Shown here: one piece after another, positions 32,092 through 40,222 of the stretch
Position numbering within the stretch: the stretch's first letter is position 1
How the letters are laid out: every line of letters begins with the position of its first letter
NCBI GenBank assembly: GCA_002706405.1
Contig: PALN01000038.1
Coordinates: forward strand, 1-46,617
Source of the DNA: Rhodospirillaceae bacterium
GTDB taxonomy: Bacteria; Pseudomonadota; Alphaproteobacteria; Rhodospirillales; Casp-alpha2
Length of the DNA: 46,617 nucleotides
Reading direction: 5' to 3'
The notes under the pieces: generated by a model
Seen by the model: the letters and a program-made list of their open reading frames with translations, nothing else
Told to the model about the DNA's origin: nothing
The model's database searches: none
Position numbers and translations under genes: made by a program

Positions 32092-32844
32092 TCAGCGGCC
32101 GGCGGCGGAGGCGACCCGGTAGGAGGACCAGCGGCGGCCCTCCGTGCGTTCGTCGGCGGCGTCAACGCGCAGGGTGATTTCGGGGCGTCCGTGCAGGCGT
32201 TCGTTGGTGACCCGCAGCTGGGCGTTGACGCGCACGCCGTTTACCGGCCACCACTGATAGCGGCAGTCCTGTCCATTGCCGTAGGACAGGCGGGTGCACT
32301 CCGAGGTCGTAGGTTTGCCCCACAGATTGCCCAGATGTCCGGTAATTTCGCGTTCAGTATGAAAATGGAAAGTCTGCGTGTAGCTCAGGCGAAAGGCGGG
32401 AGCGTCTTTCTCGGCGGTTCGAAAGTGGGCGGTGAACACGCCTTTGTCCGTGCGCACGACGCCGATCACGCCGGCCTGCGCGGCCTTCAGGGATTCCGGG
32501 GTGGGGACGATCTTGAGGAACGCCTCGTAGGTCATGCCGATTTCAATGGGGCCGATGAAAAAATTCGGATCGGCCAAAGGGGCGCGCACGCGGGCCACGT
32601 AGCGCTGCAGGGCCGCCGCACCAATGTGCTGAACCTCCTGCTTTTTGCGCTCCATGTCCGGCAGGTGACCGGCGATTCCCGCGGCGTCGGCCGTGTCCGA
32701 TCCAATGTCCTGCGGCGCGGGGGAGGCGAAATGGGCCAGCAGAGCGAAGGCCAGGCCCAAGACGCCGAAGACCAGAGCCAGCGCCCGGAACGGGCGGAAT
32801 CTGCCTCGTTTCGGTGCCGTCATCGCCTGTGCCGCGCGTGCCAT
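32092..32844 (-). CDS. Membrane-anchored protein of unknown function
   Basis: A 250-residue protein I do not recognise. A GGAG ribosome site lies 9 bases before ATG 32844; the frame is open to 33204, but the extension overlaps the divergent gene. A basic N terminus (MTAPKRGRFRPFR) leads into one hydrophobic helix (ALALVFGVLGLAFALLAHFA), so the rest is probably periplasmic. A central segment (FFIGPIEIGMTYEAFLKIVPTPESLKAAQAGVIGVVRTDKG) has the look of a small alpha/beta repeat such as an SmpA/OmlA-type fold. Two cysteines (TSECTRLSYGNGQDCRYQW) could form a disulfide. It is transcribed divergently from the lipoprotein gene. Confidence 0.65.
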   Translation of the reverse strand: MARAAQAMTAPKRGRFRPFRALALVFGVLGLAFALLAHFASPAPQDIGSDTADAAGIAGHLPDMERKKQEVQHIGAAALQRYVARVRAPLADPNFFIGPIEIGMTYEAFLKIVPTPESLKAAQAGVIGVVRTDKGVFTAHFRTAEKDAPAFRLSYTQTFHFHTEREITGHLGNLWGKPTTSECTRLSYGNGQDCRYQWWPVNGVRVNAQLRVTNERLHGRPEITLRVDAADERTEGRRWSSYRVASAAGR

Positions 32845-33048
32845 GTTTAATGCTCCTTTCCTCAATCTGCGGGGTGGTGCCGCCTGCCGGTTCGTTGCAT
32901 GACCGGACCTATGACTTTCGATATAGTGTACGGTGTGAAAAATACGCATTCGAATGAATAATTTGCCGGTACTTTTAGATAAAATTGTCGATAATCCCCG
33001 ACGGGCATGGGGTTTGCCGGGGCGCGAAAAAGAGGCTATAGCGGGACC
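32845..33048. promoter_or_regulatory. Divergent intergenic region with a 10-base palindrome
   Basis: An AT-rich region between two divergent genes. CATTCGAATG (32947-32956) is a perfect 10-base palindrome in the middle and could bind a dimeric regulator. AT-rich -10-like patches flank it on both sides (ATATAG-type to the left, TAGATAAAAT to the right), but I cannot assign promoters with confidence. Confidence 0.3.
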
Positions 33049-33618
33049 ATGGCCACGTCGTCTCAACGCATTGATCGGACAAGCAGCGCCCGTTTCACAA
33101 CGGTGCGCGCAACGACACTGGCTGTTCTTGTCGTAGCACTGGTTGGCGGGTGTGGAATGGCCAATCCCTACGTCTATGACGTCGCCGCCTACGACCGCGA
33201 ACACCCTGAATTCGCCAAAACGCCGAAAACGCGGGACCGGGTGACCGTCTGTTATTCCAAACGCTCGACGACGCCGGCCGAGGTCGCGCGCCTCGCTGCC
33301 GAAACCTGCGCGCCATACGGGACGGGCATCGCCTTTATCCGTAATGATTACACGTTGTGCCCGATGTTGACGCCGGTTGGCGCCGAGTTTTCATGTACCG
33401 GCGCCGTCGGGACGCGGTCCATGGCGCGGCGCGGCGCCGTCCAGGGGCCTTCCGCCGCAACGCCCGGACAGCCGGGCACGCCGTTGACCGGGTTTGAGGA
33501 CGGGGCGCGTCCCATGGGCGTGCTGTTCGGTCGGTCTGGTTCCACGGACGCGCCGGCGGCGACGCCGCTGCCCGCCTTACCGCCGGCCGTACCCGGTCAG
33601 TCCGACGCCAAGCCGTGA
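33049..33618 (+). CDS. Predicted lipoprotein of unknown function
   Basis: A 189-residue protein starting at ATG 33049 after GCGGGA. The signal sequence (RATTLAVLVVALVGGC) ends in a lipobox with Cys35. The next 80 residues look folded and include DRVTVCYSKRSTTPAEVARLAAETCAPYGTGIAFIRNDYTLCPMLTPVGAEFSC, with four cysteines after the lipobox that could form two disulfides. The last 60 residues are proline-, alanine- and glycine-rich and probably disordered. I have seen similar short Cys-containing alphaproteobacterial lipoproteins annotated only as hypothetical. It is followed after 46 bases by the hydrolase gene and may share its transcript. Confidence 0.7.
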   Translation: MATSSQRIDRTSSARFTTVRATTLAVLVVALVGGCGMANPYVYDVAAYDREHPEFAKTPKTRDRVTVCYSKRSTTPAEVARLAAETCAPYGTGIAFIRNDYTLCPMLTPVGAEFSCTGAVGTRSMARRGAVQGPSAATPGQPGTPLTGFEDGARPMGVLFGRSGSTDAPAATPLPALPPAVPGQSDAKP

Positions 33619-33664
33619 GTCCCGCATTCCGGCCCGCAGGCCAGGCCGGCGGTGGTCCGGACCG

Positions 33665-34516
33665 ATGATGCAGACCGTCTTCCAATTGCTGATCATTGCC
33701 GTCGGCGCCTACGTCCTTGTCGTCGGGTTGGTGTTTCTTGGACAACGGCATCTCATGTACCACCCGGGCGGCTCCGCCGGCCGGCCCGCGGATGTTGGCC
33801 TTGAGTCCGCGCGGGAAGTGCGTGTTCCGACCGCGGACGGGATGGCGCTCCTGTCCTGGTTTCTGGCGCCCGCGCCGGGCCGCCCGGTCGTGCTCTATTT
33901 CCACGGCAACGCGGGCACCATCGCCGACCGCGCCTACAAGGCACGCCTTCTCGCGGCGCAGGGGTTCGGCATGATGCTGGCGGAATACCGGGGGTATGGC
34001 GGCAATTCGGGCCGCCCGACGGAAGCGGGGCTCTATACCGACGCCCAGGCCAATTTGGCGTGGCTGGCGGGTCAAGGGTATGGGCCGGGGAAGATCGTCA
34101 TATACGGCGAATCGCTGGGAACCGGTGTCGCCGTTCAAGCGGCCCACCATTTGGCCCAGGCGGGTACACCTGTGCGGGGCTTGGTGCTCGAAGCGCCATT
34201 CACCACCATGGCCGATGCGGCGAAGGTGCATTATCCCTGGTTGCCGACCGGGCTTTTGACCCGCGACCGCTACGAATCCAGCGCCAGGATTGCTGCGGTG
34301 CAATGCCCGGTTCTGGTCATTCACGGCAGTGCCGACCGGGTGGTTCCCCAGGATCAGGGGCAGCGGCTGTTCGACCTTGCGGCAGCACCCAAGACGGCGG
34401 CCTGGCTGCCGGGGGCTGGGCATAGCGATGTCTACGACTTCGGCGCCGGCGAGGCGGTTTTGGACTTTCTCGCGGCGGCTCCGGGTCTGATCGGCGGCCG
34501 GTCTGCGGCGCGTTAA
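33665..34516 (+). CDS. Membrane-anchored alpha/beta hydrolase (Bem46/ABHD13-like)
   Basis: A 283-residue serine hydrolase. One N-terminal membrane helix (FQLLIIAVGAYVLVVGLVFLG) precedes the fold. The oxyanion motif is VVLYFHGNAGTIADR, the nucleophile elbow is VIYGESLGTGVAVQA (Ser in GESLG), the acid is in VLVIHGSADRVVP, and the catalytic His is in LPGAGHSDVYD. This arrangement matches the Bem46/YfhR/ABHD13 group of membrane-associated hydrolases, whose natural substrates are uncertain. Two adjacent ATG codons (33665 and 33668) are possible starts. Confidence 0.88.
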   Translation: MMQTVFQLLIIAVGAYVLVVGLVFLGQRHLMYHPGGSAGRPADVGLESAREVRVPTADGMALLSWFLAPAPGRPVVLYFHGNAGTIADRAYKARLLAAQGFGMMLAEYRGYGGNSGRPTEAGLYTDAQANLAWLAGQGYGPGKIVIYGESLGTGVAVQAAHHLAQAGTPVRGLVLEAPFTTMADAAKVHYPWLPTGLLTRDRYESSARIAAVQCPVLVIHGSADRVVPQDQGQRLFDLAAAPKTAAWLPGAGHSDVYDFGAGEAVLDFLAAAPGLIGGRSAAR

Positions 34517-34550
34517 CTATAACCCCCTGAAATACCTGGGGCTTCTACGC

Positions 34551-34577
34551 TTGTTCTGTCGTTAAGACTCCTATAAT
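34551..34577 (+). promoter_or_regulatory. Promoter with perfect -10 box for the orphan gene
   Basis: A perfect TATAAT (34572-34577) is preceded by TTGTTC (34551-34556) with a short 15-base spacer, or by CTTGTT with 16. The start would be near 34584, giving a leader of about 100 bases. The leader contains GGTATACC and a nested GC hairpin at about 34621-34657. Confidence 0.55.
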
Positions 34578-34620
34578 TTAAATGGTGTAGTGGTATACCT
34601 GCGCCTTAATGGGGCAGTGT

Positions 34621-34657
34621 GCCCGGCCCGTACGTGTTGCACGGGGACGGGCGCAGA
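34621..34657 (+). other. Stable hairpin in the leader of the orphan gene
   Basis: GCCCG and CCCGT on the left pair with ACGGG and CGGGC on the right, with small internal offsets (one and two bases) and a 9-base loop. The stem of about 10 pairs lies between the predicted transcript start and the ATG at 34683. A regulatory role is inference. Confidence 0.4.
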
Positions 34658-34682
34658 CGAACGATAAGTAACGAACGGGAAT

Positions 34683-35111
34683 ATGGCGAAGATTTCTCCA
34701 ACCACCGCGCCGGCGATATCCAGCGTCTCGACCGCCCGCATGACGGGTGCGGCGGGGGTGTCTGGCCACGGCCGGGTGGAGGAATTGAGCGGCAGCAATG
34801 CGATGTCGTTCGAAGCCGCCCAGTTCGGCTTCCAGAACGCGCCGGAAGATAAATATGATGACCGCCGCGCCTTGTCCGACGACCGTCGGCGCAATCCGAA
34901 CCTGGGGCGCGGCCGCTTTTCGGCGCCGAATGAAACCTTCGCCAATATCATTCAGAGCGAGCTTGCGGCGCCCCGTACCTACGGCGAAGAAGGCCGGCCC
35001 AAGAATTTCGGGGGGCTCGTCTCGAAAGCGATCGCCACTTATGAGCTGAACGCTCAGGTCATTCACGGCACCCTGCCCAGGAACGGCATGACTCTGAGCA
35101 TGCGGCTGTAG
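34683..35111 (+). CDS. Small protein of unknown function, independently transcribed
   Basis: A 142-residue protein I cannot assign. The N-terminal 45 residues are rich in Ser, Thr, Ala and Gly (MAKISPTTAPAISSVSTARM) and look disordered. A charged middle follows (EDKYDDRRALSDDRRRNPNLGRGRF). The C-terminal 60 residues look folded and amphipathic (NETFANIIQSELAAPRTYGEEG, then FGGLVSKAIATYELNAQVIHGTLPRNGMTLSMRL). There is no signal peptide or membrane helix. It has a perfect -10 promoter, a structured leader and a strong terminator of its own, so it is expressed as a single unit. The C-terminal pattern is weakly like flagellar or secretion-associated small proteins, but that is speculation. Confidence 0.65.
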   Translation: MAKISPTTAPAISSVSTARMTGAAGVSGHGRVEELSGSNAMSFEAAQFGFQNAPEDKYDDRRALSDDRRRNPNLGRGRFSAPNETFANIIQSELAAPRTYGEEGRPKNFGGLVSKAIATYELNAQVIHGTLPRNGMTLSMRL

Positions 35112-35136
35112 CGTTCCGTCGCCGACCGTCCGACGC

Positions 35137-35160
35137 GCCGGCCGGATGGCCGGCTTTTTT
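35137..35160 (+). terminator. Intrinsic terminator of the orphan gene
   Basis: A perfect 7-base GC stem (GCCGGCC at 35137-35143 with GGCCGGC at 35148-35154) has a GGAT loop and is followed by six T residues. Confidence 0.85.
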
Positions 35161-35334
35161 ATATGGGGTGGGGTTCCTGGCCCGGGGCGGAAGGGATGTT
35201 TAGGCTGGACCGCCGATGCGCGGCCCATGTTAATCTTTCGTTGGTCAATGGCGGGTGATACTGGGGCCGGCCGCGCAAGTGCGCGGCGCGGAGACGATCA
35301 CACCGGATTGACGCCGGAAACAAGGGTTCAAGGC

Positions 35335-35868
35335 ATGCGTGCCGATGTAAACAGCGCCTTCGACGTGTCCTTCTGGTTCGCGGACACGGCGTTGGAACAG
35401 AACGAATATCTGCAGCCGCAAAAGCTTCAGCGGCTTCTGTTCCTCGCGCAGGGCTACTACGCCGTGCTGCATAATGGGCGCAAGCTGATGCCGGCCGTTT
35501 TCGTTGCCGACGAGCTCGGTCCCATGGAGCCGAACATTTACGCCGGATTCTCCCGTGGCCGCCCGAACATCGATGTCGAACTGTTTATCCCCCACGAAAT
35601 CGACGGTTATCTGAGCAGCCTGTGGCGTCGGTTCGGCCATGCGTCCATGGAGCGTTTGAACCAGATAACCAAGGGGACCAGCGCCTATAAGCAGGCGCGG
35701 GCCAAGGGGCTCAGGACGGAAATTACCCTGGATGCCATGCGCCTGTCGTTTGTGCGGGCTGAAAACACGCCCGGAGTCCAACAGGTGGTGAAACCCAAGG
35801 TTTTCGTCACTCAGACCGGTAAACCGGTTCAGGTCAAGGCATGGGATCCGGGCGCTAAAAATTCCTAG
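35335..35868 (+). CDS. Panacea (DUF4065)-like protein
   Basis: About 177 residues. The first 110 carry a Panacea-like pattern: FDVSFWFADTALEQNEYLQPQKLQRLLFLAQGYYAVLHNGRKLMPAVFVADELGPMEPNIYAGF corresponds to the KLQKLLYFAQG...GP-x-xP-x-VY core of DUF4065, also found in the antitoxin-adaptor SocA. In most bacteria this domain is an antitoxin or proteolytic adaptor. No toxin-like partner is adjacent here: upstream is the terminated orphan gene, and downstream is the transporter operon. The C-terminal 60 residues (VKPKVFVTQTGKPVQVKAWDPGAKNS) are a separate basic tail. Start taken at ATG 35335; an in-frame ATG at 35248 would add 29 poorly folded residues. The family link is by eye. Confidence 0.65.
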   Translation: MRADVNSAFDVSFWFADTALEQNEYLQPQKLQRLLFLAQGYYAVLHNGRKLMPAVFVADELGPMEPNIYAGFSRGRPNIDVELFIPHEIDGYLSSLWRRFGHASMERLNQITKGTSAYKQARAKGLRTEITLDAMRLSFVRAENTPGVQQVVKPKVFVTQTGKPVQVKAWDPGAKNS

Positions 35869-35923
35869 GCCGAAAATTTTCTTATATATTTCAGCATTCT
35901 AATTAGCGGTCCTTGGGTTCCGC

Positions 35924-35951
35924 TTGCGCCATGCCATGACTTGGCTAATAT
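35924..35951 (+). promoter_or_regulatory. Candidate promoter of the ABC importer operon
   Basis: TTGCGC (35924-35929), a 16-base spacer and TAATAT (35946-35951) lie about 155 bases upstream of the binding-protein gene. This leaves a long leader that contains the hairpin at 35979-35998. Confidence 0.4.
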
Positions 35952-35978
35952 CAAGCGCGAACAGTTCTCCGGGCTGAT

Positions 35979-35998
35979 CGGTGCCGTTGACGGCACCG
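35979..35998 (+). other. Leader hairpin of the ABC importer operon
   Basis: A perfect 8-base stem, CGGTGCCG with CGGCACCG, has a TTGA tetraloop, in the untranslated leader. No T tract follows, so it is not an intrinsic terminator. Confidence 0.45.
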
Positions 35999-36104
35999 GG
36001 AGGTTTCGAGGAGCTGAACGAGGCAGACGTTTCAGTAAGCGCCGAACAATGGCGCACGGAGCGATTAAAGAATGCCTTAAACATAAATGTCTGGGAGGAC
36101 ACGC

Positions 36105-37343
36105 ATGAACACCAAACGACTCATTTCAGCCGTTGCCGCAGGCTTGGCGGTTGCCGGCTTGGCTTTCGCCGGTCCGGCGCAGGCTAAGGTCGAAGGCGAC
36201 ACCATCATCCTCGGTTCGGCGATTTCATTCACCGGTAAGTATTCAACCAACGGCATCCATGCCAAGAACGGCTATGACATCGGCGTCGCGAAAATCAACT
36301 CGATGGGCGGCGTCAAGGTCGGCGGCAAATCCTACAAGCTGAAGATTCAGTATTACGATGATGAATCGACGCCGCTGCGCACGGCGCAGCTGCTGGAACG
36401 CCTAGTCAATCAAGACGGTGTGAAGTATTTCCTGGGGCCGTATTCGTCCGCCACCACCAAGGCCGCGGCACCGATCATCGAAAAATACAAGGTGCCCATG
36501 ATTGAAGCGGAGGGTGCGTCACGCTCGCTGTTCAACAAGGGCTACAAATATCTGTTCGCGGTTCTGTCGACGTCCGAACAGTATCTTGCCAGTTCGATCG
36601 GGCTGGCCGCCGAAATCGCCGAAAAGAACGGCAAGAAGCCGTCCGAGGTGAAGATCGCCATGGCGTTCGAGAACGACCCGTTCTCCCTCGACGTGCGGGC
36701 CGGTGTGCTGGAAGACGCGAAAAAGTACGGCATGAAGGTCGTCATCGACGACAAGATGCCGCGCGACCTGAATGACATTTCCTCGACCCTGACCAAGGTC
36801 AAGGCCTTGAAGCCGGACCTGTTGCTGCTGTCCGGCCATTCCAAGGGCGCGGCCACGGGGGCGCGTCAGATTAAGGAAATGAAGATCGACGTACCGATGA
36901 TCGCGCTGACCCATTGCGAGGCAGCCAAGATCACCACCAAATTCGGTGCTTCGACCAACGACTTCCTGTGCCCGACGCAATGGGCGCCGACCTTGACCTA
37001 CAAGGACAAGTATTTCGGCACGGCCGCCGACTACGACAAGGAATTCAAGAAGACCTTCGATGGTTACAAGAACGTTCCTTATCAGTCGGCTCAGGCGACC
37101 GCATCGGTTCTGGTGTGGAAGGATGCCTTCGAACGGGCCAATTCTCTGGATCCGGAAAAGGTGCGTGACGCCATCGCGGCGACGGACATGGAAACCTTCT
37201 ACGGCGGGATCAAGTTCGCGCCGGAAGGCAACAACATCGCCAAGCCGATGGTCCTGCGCCAGATCCAGAACGGCGAATACAACGTGGTCGCGCCGTCCAA
37301 ATGGGCGTCGCACCCCGTGAACTGGCCGCGGAAGGCTCAGTAA
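36105..37343 (+). CDS. livJ: Branched-chain amino acid/amide-type ABC transporter, periplasmic binding protein
   Basis: A 412-residue type I periplasmic binding protein. A clear signal peptide (MNTKRLISAVAAGLAVAGLAFAGPAQA) precedes VEGDTIILGSAISFTGKYSTNGIHAKNGYDIGVAKIN, the family's N-terminal motif. Later come YYDDESTPLRTAQLLERLVNQDGVKYFLGPYSSATTKAAAPIIEKYKVPMIEAEGASRSLF and SAQATASVLVWKDAFERA. Ligands in this family include branched-chain amino acids, amides, urea and aromatic acids; the exact one is not deducible. The ribosome site GGGAGGA lies 5 bases upstream. It is first in a five-gene import operon. The strong hairpin after it probably lets it be made in excess of the membrane parts. 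Confidence 0.9.
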   Translation: MNTKRLISAVAAGLAVAGLAFAGPAQAKVEGDTIILGSAISFTGKYSTNGIHAKNGYDIGVAKINSMGGVKVGGKSYKLKIQYYDDESTPLRTAQLLERLVNQDGVKYFLGPYSSATTKAAAPIIEKYKVPMIEAEGASRSLFNKGYKYLFAVLSTSEQYLASSIGLAAEIAEKNGKKPSEVKIAMAFENDPFSLDVRAGVLEDAKKYGMKVVIDDKMPRDLNDISSTLTKVKALKPDLLLLSGHSKGAATGARQIKEMKIDVPMIALTHCEAAKITTKFGASTNDFLCPTQWAPTLTYKDKYFGTAADYDKEFKKTFDGYKNVPYQSAQATASVLVWKDAFERANSLDPEKVRDAIAATDMETFYGGIKFAPEGNNIAKPMVLRQIQNGEYNVVAPSKWASHPVNWPRKAQ

Positions 37344-37384
37344 TCAGGGCCATTCGACCTGACGGGTAACCGCAGGCATTGATA

Positions 37385-37425
37385 GAACCCCGCCCTCGGC
37401 CATGACGGCCGGGGGCGGTCGGTTC
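37385..37425 (+). other. Intercistronic hairpin between livJ and livH genes
   Basis: CCGCCCTCGGCC (37390-37401) pairs with GGCCGGGGGCGG (37407-37418), with one G-U pair and a 5-base loop. GAACC (37385-37389) and GGTTC (37421-37425) extend the stem to about 17 pairs across a 2-base bulge. Such structures protect the 3' end of abundant binding-protein mRNA and limit read-through. Confidence 0.6.
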
Positions 37426-37502
37426 CTGCACTCGACAAATATTATATTTTTCGGATTTTCCGACTAATCGCCTCTCCACTGAACTAGGGATGGATCAGGG
37501 AC

Positions 37503-38405
37503 ATGTGGGACAATATTTCAATTCTGACCGCAGCACCGGTCTTCAACATACAGCTGATCCTCGACGGTCTGTTCATCGGCTCGACCTTTGCGTTGGCGGC
37601 TTATGGCCTGGCCCTCGTATGGGGCGTGATGAACGTGAAGAATCTGGCGCAGGGCGACTTCGTCATCATGGGCGGCTACGTCGCCTGGTGGCTGGGCAAG
37701 CAGGGCATTCATCCCCTGTGGGGCCTGCCGGTGTCGATCGTCGTCATGTTCGTGTTCGGCTGGGTGGTTTACGTCACCATCATCCGCCGCGTCATCGACA
37801 AGGACATGTTCACCTCGCTGCTTGCGACCTTCGGCCTCGCCATCGTTCTGGCCCAGGCGTTGAACCTGATGTTCGGCCCCGAGGTGCAGACGGCGGAAAG
37901 TGATTTCGCCATCCGCAGCTATTTCGATAACAGTGTCACCGTCGCCGATATCAAGCTGGTCGCCTTCGGCCTATGCGGCGTGTTGGCCGTAGCCGTGGTG
38001 CTGTTCATGAAGAACTCGCGCATGGGGCAGGCGATCCGTGCCACGGCGCAGGATGCCCGCGCCGCGCGGGTCATGGGCATCGACACGGACAAGGTCTATG
38101 CCTTCACCTTTTCCCTGAACGCGGCGATCTGCGGGGCGGCGGGTGCCTTGATCTCGATGATCTGGGTGATTCAGCCGTTCTACGGCATCGGCCATTCGAT
38201 CCGATCCTTCGTCATCGTCACGGCGGCCGGGTTCGGCAATCTGGGCGGCGTCATCATGGCGGGGCTGGGGCTCGGCGTCATGGAGCAATACGGCGGATTC
38301 GTACTTGGCGCCGAATTCCAGCAGGCCTGCGTGGTCGGCCTTCTGGTTGCCGTGCTGATTTACCGGCAGCTCGAGATGCGCCGCCATCGCCAGGTCGTGC
38401 AGTAA
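37503..38405 (+). CDS. livH: Branched-chain amino acid/amide-type ABC transporter permease (LivH type)
   Basis: A 300-residue inner-membrane permease with about eight hydrophobic helices. LivH features include NIQLILDGLFIGSTFALAAYGLALVWGVMNVKNLAQGDFVIMGGYVAWWL at the N terminus and the cytoplasmic EAA-like loop RMGQAIRATAQDARAARVMGIDTDKVYAFTFSLNAAICGAAGALI. It pairs with the next gene product to form the channel. Start ATG 37503 follows CAGGGAC. It lies 160 bases after livJ, beyond a strong hairpin, and 37 bases before livM. Confidence 0.92.
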   Translation: MWDNISILTAAPVFNIQLILDGLFIGSTFALAAYGLALVWGVMNVKNLAQGDFVIMGGYVAWWLGKQGIHPLWGLPVSIVVMFVFGWVVYVTIIRRVIDKDMFTSLLATFGLAIVLAQALNLMFGPEVQTAESDFAIRSYFDNSVTVADIKLVAFGLCGVLAVAVVLFMKNSRMGQAIRATAQDARAARVMGIDTDKVYAFTFSLNAAICGAAGALISMIWVIQPFYGIGHSIRSFVIVTAAGFGNLGGVIMAGLGLGVMEQYGGFVLGAEFQQACVVGLLVAVLIYRQLEMRRHRQVVQ

Positions 38406-38442
38406 GCGCGGTCCAAGAAGAACGATAACGGGAGCAAAAACC

Positions 38443-39474
38443 TTGGAATCATTCAATCCGAAACTGCATCTGCCGATTCTGATCTTCGGCGTCGCGGCCC
38501 CCTTCGTCATTCCCGGCGTGACCATCCAGATCGCCGTCCTTTGGGTCATGGTCCTGTTCGCCCTGACCTGGGACATCATGGGCGGCCAGATGGGCTACAA
38601 CTCGCTCGGCAACATCCTGTTCTTCGGTTCGGGCATGTATATCTCGGCCCTGGTTCAGATCAGCATGTTCGCCAACGTGTCCGAATACACCGCATCCTCG
38701 GGTGCGGTCGATTTCACCTATACGAATTCCGAGTACTTCTGGGGCTTGGGATGGGGGATTCTGGCGGCAGGCATCGGGTCGGCCCTATTGGCGGCCTCCC
38801 TTGGCTGGACCCTGTTCGGTCTGCGCGGTCCCTATTTCGCCATCGGCACCCTCGGCATCGCGCTGACGGCCGGTGAATTGATGGGGACCTGGGAATGGGT
38901 CGGCGCCGGCGGCGGCTTGGCCATGCCCGTCTACCCGGGCAGCGCCGACGGCAAATCGCTGATGTTCTATTTCATGTGCTTCTTCGCCGCGATCGGAACC
39001 TATCTGTTCTGCAGCTGGCTGTATTCGACCCGTTTCGGCCTGGCCATCAACGCCATCCGCGACGACGAACAGAAAGCCGAAGCCATGGGCATCCACACCC
39101 TGCGCTACAAGACGATCGCGTGGTCGGTTTCAGCATTCTTCCTGGGGATTTCCGGCGCCCTGTTCGGCAACATGACCGGCTTCGTCGAACCCCTCGAAGT
39201 CGCCTTCCCGGTCGCGACGTTCGGCATCTTCATGGTCGCCATGTCGCTGCTGGGCGGTAAGGGAACGCTGTGGGGACCGATCCTCGGCGCCGTCCTGTTC
39301 CATATCCTGAAGGAGTTCACCTGGACCTACTTCCTGGGTTGGCAATGGGTGGCGCTCGGCGTGCTGATCATCGTCAACGTGGTGTTCTTCCAGCAGGGCA
39401 TCATGGGCTGGCTGATGGAAAAATTCCCGGAACGGTTCGGCATTATCGTCGACAAGAAGGAGACGGCAAAATGA
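38443..39474 (+). CDS. livM: Branched-chain amino acid/amide-type ABC transporter permease (LivM type)
   Basis: A 343-residue permease. The start is TTG at 38443, with GGGAG 8 bases upstream; no ATG is near. The pattern includes VMVLFALTWDIMGGQMGYNSLGNILFFGSGMYISALVQ, RGPYFAIGTLGIALTAGELM, and the ATPase-contact loop STRFGLAINAIRDDEQKAEAMGIHTLRYKTIAWSVSAFFLGISGALFG. The C-terminal helix WVALGVLIIVNVVFFQQGIMGWL ends near the membrane face. Its stop overlaps the livG start by 4 bases. Confidence 0.92.
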   Translation: MESFNPKLHLPILIFGVAAPFVIPGVTIQIAVLWVMVLFALTWDIMGGQMGYNSLGNILFFGSGMYISALVQISMFANVSEYTASSGAVDFTYTNSEYFWGLGWGILAAGIGSALLAASLGWTLFGLRGPYFAIGTLGIALTAGELMGTWEWVGAGGGLAMPVYPGSADGKSLMFYFMCFFAAIGTYLFCSWLYSTRFGLAINAIRDDEQKAEAMGIHTLRYKTIAWSVSAFFLGISGALFGNMTGFVEPLEVAFPVATFGIFMVAMSLLGGKGTLWGPILGAVLFHILKEFTWTYFLGWQWVALGVLIIVNVVFFQQGIMGWLMEKFPERFGIIVDKKETAK

Positions 39475-40220
39475 CCGATACCGTCATTGAAATCTCGGGC
39501 GTATCGAAGTCCTACGGGGGCGTGGTCGCCAATCACAACATCTCGCTGAAGGTGCCGTCCGGCGGCATCACCGGCCTGATCGGGCCAAACGGGTCGGGCA
39601 AGACGACCTTGTTCAACTCCATCGTCGGCTACCATCCCATCGACGAGGGCTCGATCAAGTTCAAGGGTGAGGAAATCTCCTCCTACCGGGTGCCGCAGAT
39701 CGCGCGCCTGGGGCTTCTGCGCACCTTCCAGCAGACCCGCATCTATTCGAACATGAACTGCATCGACAACATGCTGATCTCGATCCCGCACCGGAAGCTG
39801 GGCTTCGCGGACATGTTCAAGAACCGCGGCGACAAGGAAACCATGGAAGAGGTCGACCGTCTGCTCGACTTCGTGGGGCTTTACGAAAAGCGGCGGCTGA
39901 TCTCGGGCGACCTGTCGTTCGGGCAGCAAAAGCTGCTCGAATTCGCCATGGCGCTGATGAACCGGCCCGAAGTGCTGCTGCTTGACGAGCCGACGGCGGG
40001 CATCAACCCGACGCTCATCAACGGGCTGATCGATCGGCTCCGCCGCGCCAACGAAGAACTGGGCATCACGCTGTTCGTCATCGAGCACAACATGCGCGTG
40101 ATCATGAACATGGCCCAGTCCATCTATTGTCTGGCCCATGGCGAGCTTCTCGCCCATGGCACGCCGGACGAGGTCCAGAACGACCAGCGCGTCATCGACG
40201 CTTACCTGGGAGCACATTGA
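39471..40220 (+). CDS. livG: Branched-chain amino acid/amide-type ABC transporter ATPase (LivG type)
   Basis: A 249-residue ATPase. Walker A is GPNGSGKTT at residues 38-46, the signature is LSFGQQKLLEFAMAL (the canonical LSGGQ is LSFGQ here, as is usual in LivG), Walker B is VLLLDEPTAG, and the switch His lies in FVIEHNM. LLRTFQQTRIY is the LivG-typical Q-loop. It starts in an ATGA overlap with livM. It energises import through the livH/livM channel with the next gene product. Confidence 0.94.
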   Translation: MTDTVIEISGVSKSYGGVVANHNISLKVPSGGITGLIGPNGSGKTTLFNSIVGYHPIDEGSIKFKGEEISSYRVPQIARLGLLRTFQQTRIYSNMNCIDNMLISIPHRKLGFADMFKNRGDKETMEEVDRLLDFVGLYEKRRLISGDLSFGQQKLLEFAMALMNRPEVLLLDEPTAGINPTLINGLIDRLRRANEELGITLFVIEHNMRVIMNMAQSIYCLAHGELLAHGTPDEVQNDQRVIDAYLGAH

Positions 40221-40222
40221 TC

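Noticed and set aside
31123..32850. A 575-codon plus-strand frame spanning two minus-strand genes
   Set aside because: It crosses gcdH, the intergenic gap and the unknown membrane protein; no coherent domain.
34577..34660. A tRNA-like look of the GTGTAGTGGTATACC stretch
   Set aside because: No acceptor stem, anticodon arm or T arm could be paired around it.
35981..36187. A possible leader peptide ahead of livJ
   Set aside because: It overlaps the livJ start in another frame, has no clear ribosome site and has no regulatory codon run.
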